NCBI GenBank assembly: GCA_903904805.1
Contig: CAIVDX010000395.1
Coordinates: 1-5,594, forward strand
Source of the DNA: an uncultured Rhodospirillales bacterium
GTDB lineage: Bacteria > Pseudomonadota > Alphaproteobacteria > Acetobacterales > Acetobacteraceae
Direction: 5' to 3'
Length of the DNA stretch: 5,594 bases
Shown one piece after another: positions 4,728-5,594 of the stretch (positions are counted from its first letter, which is position 1; every line of letters starts with the position of its first letter). The position numbers were made by a program, and so were the translations under genes. The notes below the pieces were generated by a model. The model saw only the letters and a list, made by a program, of their open reading frames with translations. It did no database searches and was not told where the DNA came from.

Positions 4728-5594
4728 GCGACCGCGCGCAGGGGCGGGGCGGTCTGCGGCTCCACGAAGGGCTCGTCCGGCTTCAGCCAATGGGCCAGCA
4801 CGGCGCCGACCAGCAGCAGACCGATCGACATGGCGAAGGGCAGCTGCCAGTCGCCGGTGAGGTCGACCATCAGGCCGAAGCAGAGTGGCGAGAGGATGCC
4901 GGCGGCGGCGAAGCCCATGCTGAGATAGCCGCCGGCGGTGCCGGCGTAGCGGGGGGCGATGTCCATCGTGCACAGCCAGAGCGGGCCGACGGCGATTTCC
5001 AGGAAGAACAGCGCCACCGTCAGCGCGATGGCGACCGCGGTGAGGTCGGTGGTGAACAGCACGGTGAGCAGCGCGCAGAAGGTGAGTGCCAGACCCACGG
5101 TGATCTGCCAGCTGCGGGCGATCTCCAGCCGGCCGGTGCGCTTGTAGAGATGGTCGGACAGCAGGCCGCCGGCGGCGTCACCGAGCACGCCGCCGAGCAG
5201 AATGCCGCCGGAGAACAGGGCCGAGCCTTTGAGGTCCATATGGAATTGCTGGCTGAAGAAGGTGGGCAGCCAGGTGAGATAGACCCATAGCGTCCAGCCA
5301 TAGCAGAAGAAGGTGGCGACCAGGGCCCACAGGCGGATGCCCAGGGCCTTCAGCGGGATCGTCTCGCCGGGCACGCGGGCGCGGATCGGGCGCAGCCGGG
5401 CGAGTTCCTCCGGCGTGACGCCGGGATGCCTGGCGGGGTCGTCGCGGAACCAGGCGTACCAGATCGCGGCGAACACCAGCGTGGCGGCGCCAACGATATA
5501 GAAGGAGCTGCGCCAGTTGGTGGCGATGATCAGGGCGGCGATCAGTGGCGGTGTGAGCGCGGTGGCGACGCGGGCGAAGGCGTGGGTGAAGCCC
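4724..5594 (-). CDS. MFS transporter, anion:cation symporter (ACS)-like (5' truncated)
   Basis: These are the C-terminal 289 residues of a major facilitator permease. The frame is open to the right edge, so the first four or so helices are outside, and the GTG at 5476 is internal. Numbering from the edge, hydrophobic segments at about 12-24, 31-49, 85-109, 125-147, 161-180, 184-205, 219-241 and 252-271 fit helices 5-12. Family features are ALTPPLIAAL (12-21), NWRSSFYIVG (26-35), WFRDDPARHPGVTPEEL (48-64) in the central loop, and a motif-A-like GGLLSDHLYKRTGR (142-155) between helices 8 and 9. The N-half pattern (P-P-L in helix 5, WR-SFY, then WFRDDP) resembles the ACS family, which imports organic anions such as sugar acids, phthalate or other carboxylates. 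Its stop TAG shares the CTAG at 4724-4727 with the convergent LysR stop. It may import the pathway substrate of the nearby operon, but it is not cotranscribed with it. Confidence 0.92.
   Translation of the reverse strand, partial: GFTHAFARVATALTPPLIAALIIATNWRSSFYIVGAATLVFAAIWYAWFRDDPARHPGVTPEELARLRPIRARVPGETIPLKALGIRLWALVATFFCYGWTLWVYLTWLPTFFSQQFHMDLKGSALFSGGILLGGVLGDAAGGLLSDHLYKRTGRLEIARSWQITVGLALTFCALLTVLFTTDLTAVAIALTVALFFLEIAVGPLWLCTMDIAPRYAGTAGGYLSMGFAAAGILSPLCFGLMVDLTGDWQLPFAMSIGLLLVGAVLAHWLKPDEPFVEPQTAPPLRAVA

Noticed and set aside
1..5594. Defence system, CRISPR array, mobile element or tRNA
   Set aside because: No regularly spaced repeats, transposase or integrase motifs, target-site duplications or tRNA-like cloverleaf were found. 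The genes are ordinary metabolic, transport and regulatory families.

Overview
The window is GC-rich, densely packed bacterial DNA with strong G/C bias at third codon positions. The gene families fit a metabolically versatile alphaproteobacterium: an NMT1/SsuA-type periplasmic binding protein, a GcvA-like LysR regulator, a COG2159 amidohydrolase and an ACS-family MFS permease. An A/T-only palindrome between two genes resembles short dispersed repeats that I associate with Acetobacteraceae (Roseomonas/Acidiphilium-like bacteria). This placement is inferred from style only; no phylogenetic marker is present.

Layout from left to right. (1) At 2-751 (+) is the C-terminal three quarters of an ABC-transporter substrate-binding protein, cut by the left edge. 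(2) Convergent to it, 793-1965 (-) is a complete BaiN/YhiN (HI0933)-family flavoprotein. (3) Positions 1966-2041 hold an A/T-rich double inverted repeat, probably a terminator or dispersed repeat. (4) A two-gene minus-strand operon follows: a Rieske [2Fe-2S] ferredoxin-like protein (3268-3642), then a metal-dependent amidohydrolase (2042-3253), 14 bases apart with a good ribosome binding site. (5) A 131-base divergent control region (3643-3773) carries a T-N11-A dyad typical of LysR operators. (6) A LysR regulator lies at 3774-4727 (+). (7) An MFS permease at 4724-5594 (-), cut by the right edge, has a stop codon that overlaps the LysR stop. A perfect 10-bp hairpin sits in the last codons of the LysR gene.

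The most coherent unit is LysR / Rieske protein / amidohydrolase. It looks like an inducible catabolic cassette in which a LysR sensor controls a small electron-transfer or redox protein and a TIM-barrel hydrolase or decarboxylase. The MFS permease and the ABC binding protein may supply organic-anion substrates. The substrate cannot be read from the sequence. Two features stand out: the Rieske protein has about 20 extra residues between its two cluster-binding motifs, and the amidohydrolase has an acidic residue where the family's first metal-binding His usually lies.

No RNA gene, CRISPR array, insertion sequence, transposase or phage gene was seen. No stretch over 300 bases lacks a gene.
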